From: Oleisolibacter albus
GTDB taxonomy: Bacteria; Pseudomonadota; Alphaproteobacteria; Azospirillales; Azospirillaceae
Assembly: GCF_003336875.1 (NCBI RefSeq)
Contig: NZ_QGNJ01000008.1
Coordinates: 62,001 to 126,000, forward strand
Direction of reading: 5' to 3'
DNA length: 64,000 bases
The notes under the pieces were generated by a model. It did no database searches. It was not told where the DNA came from and saw nothing but the letters and a program-made list of their open reading frames with translations. Shown piece by piece: positions 62,089 through 64,000 of this stretch. Within the stretch, counting starts at the first letter, position 1. Each line of letters opens with the position of its first letter. The translations under genes were made by a program, and so were the position numbers.

Positions 62089-63200
62089 ACCGTCAGCCCC
62101 CGCATGGCCAGTTCCCTGGCCGCTTCCTCGACGCGGTCGATGGCGATCTGGCCGGACAGCCAGTCGGCCAGGTCGGCCAGTCCCCGATCCAGATCCATCT
62201 GCGGCGCATAGCCCAGCAGTGCCTGCGCCTTGCCGATATCGGCGAAGCAATGGCGGATGTCGCCGACGCGGAAACGGCCGGTGATCTCCGGCCCCAGATC
62301 GGGGCGCCCGACCGTGGCGGCGATGCGCTCACCAAGATCCCGGATGGCGATGGCCTGGCCGCTGCCCACATTGATGGCCGCACCGGCCGCAGCCGGCTTG
62401 TCCAGCGCCAGCATGCAGGCGCGCGTCACGTCCTTCACATGCACGAAGTCGCGCATCTGGCGGCCATCCTCGAACACCAGCGGGCGCTTGCCGTTCAGCA
62501 GCCGCGACCCGAAGATGGCCAGGACCCCGGTATAGGGGTTCGACAGGGCCTGGCGCGGGCCATAGACATTGAAGAAGCGCAGCGCGGTGGTCGGGATGCC
62601 GTAGGCCGCCCCCACCAGCAGGCATTGCCGCTCCTGCACATATTTGTTCAGCGCGTAGATGGAAGCCAGCGCCGGCTGCTTGCCCTCCGGCGTCGGCACC
62701 GGGGTGAGCGCCTGCCCGTCCGCAGCGCGGATCTCCCAGTCGCCGCGCTCCAGCCGGTCGCGCGGGCGCTCGCCGGCGGGCACGCTGTCCCCGGCCGGCC
62801 CGTGATACAGCCCCTCGCCATAGATGCTCATGCTGGAGGCGACCACCAGACGTTCCACCGGGCGCTTGATCAGCGCCTCCAGCAGCACGGCCGTCCCCAG
62901 GTCGTTGACCCCGGTATAGTCGGCCACCTGGTACATGCTCTGGCCGACACCGACCATGGCGGCGAAGTGATAGACGACATCGGCGCCCTGCAGCGCCCGC
63001 GCCACGGCAGCCGGGTCGCGCACATCGCCCACCTGCAGCTCCACCCGGAGATCAAGATAGGCGGGGCGGCCGCCTTCGGGATGAACCTGCGGCAACAGGC
63101 AATCGAGAACACGCACCGTGTGGCCGGCGGCCAACAAATCATCGGCCAGATGCGACCCAATGAAACCGGCGCCACCTGTGATAAGGATCGTCTTCGCCAT
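62085..63200 (-). CDS. NAD-dependent sugar epimerase/dehydratase
   Basis: A 371-residue extended SDR with GGAGFIGSHLADDLL, SSMSIYGEG with the catalytic Ser/Thr position, YALNKY as Tyr/Lys pair and FFNVYGPRQALSNPYTGV. It resembles UDP-glucose-4-epimerase/dTDP-sugar-type enzymes; exact specificity is unknown. GAGGA 5 nt before ATG 63200 supports the start. It is the first gene of the six-gene glycan operon (epimerase, epimerase, GT4, three CgeB-type enzymes). Confidence 0.9.
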   Translation of the reverse strand: MAKTILITGGAGFIGSHLADDLLAAGHTVRVLDCLLPQVHPEGGRPAYLDLRVELQVGDVRDPAAVARALQGADVVYHFAAMVGVGQSMYQVADYTGVNDLGTAVLLEALIKRPVERLVVASSMSIYGEGLYHGPAGDSVPAGERPRDRLERGDWEIRAADGQALTPVPTPEGKQPALASIYALNKYVQERQCLLVGAAYGIPTTALRFFNVYGPRQALSNPYTGVLAIFGSRLLNGKRPLVFEDGRQMRDFVHVKDVTRACMLALDKPAAAGAAINVGSGQAIAIRDLGERIAATVGRPDLGPEITGRFRVGDIRHCFADIGKAQALLGYAPQMDLDRGLADLADWLSGQIAIDRVEEAARELAMRGLTV

Positions 63201-63580
63201 GTATTCCTCGGATCTCCGACGTGGCCGTTTTCAAGAAAAGCCGTGATGATCGGTGGATCAACTGGCTCGCCCGGCCCGCGGCGGAGGCGGGCAAACGGCA
63301 AGGTCAGGGTGGTGGCGGGCAATGTTTCGTTTCGAAAGGTATGTACGCCCGTAAACGTCGGCTCTCCCTGATGGTTCCGGGACAGCTTCATCATCTATTC
63401 ACAACCGGCCTTTTGGAGAGGGGTAGCCCCCCAACGGGCCGGAGCGGACCAGTCCGGCCGCGGCGGCGGAACAGGCGCGACGGATAAACACTTGCGCCGG
63501 CCCGGCCGCCTGCGCTGCTGTTGATCCCCTTGGCCGTGGAACACCCGACGGCCCATATGCAACGCAGGGAAAGCCCGCTA
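63201..63580. other. divergent intergenic region between glycan operon and PLP-enzyme gene
   Basis: 380 bp with no convincing gene. Promoters for both directions are expected, but I could not identify clear boxes. TTTTC-AA-GAAAA is a short hairpin near 63229. I looked for riboswitch-like conserved segments before the Met/Cys-metabolism gene and found none that I recognise. Confidence 0.45.
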
Positions 63581-64000
63581 ATGACCGTGGAACAGGGGCA
63601 GTCACCCGAAACCTGGCTCGCCCGGGCGCTGGGCAGCCATGATGCGGAAACCCACGGGGTGGTGCCCGGCATCCATCCCGCGACCACGTTCCTGCGCGGC
63701 GGTGACCTGACCTATCCCGGGCTGGTCTATGCCCGCCCGGCCAACCCCACCTTCGCCACGCCCGAAGCCTTGCTGTCGAAACTCGAGGGGGCGGCGGAAT
63801 CGTTGCTGTTCGGGTCCGGCATGGCGGCGGCCACGGCGGTGTTCCAGGCCCTGCAGCCGGGCGACCATGTAGTGGCGCCCAAGGTCATGTACTGGGCGTT
63901 GCGCCGCTGGCTGAAGCAGTTCTGCGCCCACTGGGGCCTGGGCCTCGATCTGGTGGACATGACCGACAGCGACGCCATCGCCGCCGCGGTGCGGCCGGGC
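63581..64000 (+). CDS. Cys/Met-metabolism PLP-dependent enzyme (cystathionine lyase/synthase-like), 3' end outside window
   Basis: The first 140 residues of a trans-sulfuration-type enzyme. Visible are the N-terminal arm with THGVVPGIHPATTF, the YARPANPTFATPEALLSKLEGA motif, the cofactor phosphate loop FGSGMAAATAVFQAL and GDHVVAPKVMYW. The catalytic lysine lies beyond the window. Whether it is a beta-lyase, gamma-lyase or synthase cannot be decided from this part. ATG 63581 has AGGGA about 10 nt upstream; an in-frame ATG lies at 63557. Confidence 0.9.
   Translation, partial: MTVEQGQSPETWLARALGSHDAETHGVVPGIHPATTFLRGGDLTYPGLVYARPANPTFATPEALLSKLEGAAESLLFGSGMAAATAVFQALQPGDHVVAPKVMYWALRRWLKQFCAHWGLGLDLVDMTDSDAIAAAVRPG

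Noticed and set aside
63201-63580. SAM riboswitch before the Cys/Met-metabolism gene
   Set aside because: I could not find the conserved core of SAM-II or other SAM riboswitches; only a short TTTTC/GAAAA hairpin is present.

Overview
The window is GC-rich DNA with very dense coding and short or overlapping gene junctions. The gene set (PhaR and phasin, PetP/PetR-type regulators, UbiK, MidA/NDUFAF7, an RpoH-type sigma factor, split PAS/MCP receptor genes, YbjN-ProC-YbaK) points to an alphaproteobacterium, most likely a Rhodospirillales/Azospirillum-type organism. This placement rests on gene content only. I see no rRNA, tRNA, CRISPR array, transposase or prophage gene.

Layout. 1-6 kb: the 3' part of uvrB, a two-gene aerotaxis-like module (PAS protein plus MCP) and a diguanylate cyclase. 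6-9 kb: an exported MsrB-MsrA repair pair, an extensin-like protein and a FolM-like SDR. 9-14 kb: uvrC, pgsA, moaD, moaE and an orphan hybrid-type kinase. 14-20 kb: ilvE, a PetP/PetR/kinase operon, a phasin with a textbook PhaR operator, a TetR regulator and an RpoH-like sigma factor. 20-32 kb: core metabolism and cell-envelope housekeeping (ybaK, proC, ybjN, ubiK, hldD, lgt, midA, pgeF, prs, rplY, pth, proA, nadD, rsfS, rlmH).

32-40 kb: a large trypsin-domain autotransporter sits between rlmH and an inverted envC-ctpA-divergent-polysaccharide-deacetylase block. In many alphaproteobacteria that block continues the rlmH operon in the same direction, so this looks like a rearrangement junction. 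40-47 kb: an arginine/ornithine module (rocD, a guanidine hydrolase, an Lrp regulator), a DJ-1/PfpI protein, and an acyl-CoA-type accessory group (phosphotransferase plus two SDRs). 47-50 kb: phaR, a small coiled-coil protein and a short PhaC-like enzyme, which link functionally to the phasin at 18 kb. 50-56 kb: a GH17-GT2 beta-glucan synthase, an EgtB-like enzyme, an outer-membrane barrel candidate, a 42-residue membrane peptide and a CX5R phosphatase. 56-63 kb: a compact six-gene minus-strand glycan operon (two nucleotide-sugar epimerases, one GT4 and three CgeB-type glycosyltransferases in tandem). The window ends inside a Cys/Met-metabolism PLP enzyme.

The most unusual signals are non-coding or structural. 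Two intergenic elements 5 kb apart carry a TGCCTA-N5-TRGGCA hairpin exactly 79 nt before a perfect DnaA-box-like TTATCCACA. A family of CCTA...TAGG palindromes is confined to intergenic DNA. The petP-like gene has a probable leaderless promoter with an operator over its start codon. A terminator-like hairpin lies just before the L25 gene. The phosphotransferase gene appears to have a one-base frameshift in a G6 run. Start codons were re-chosen from ribosome-binding sites where these were visible.
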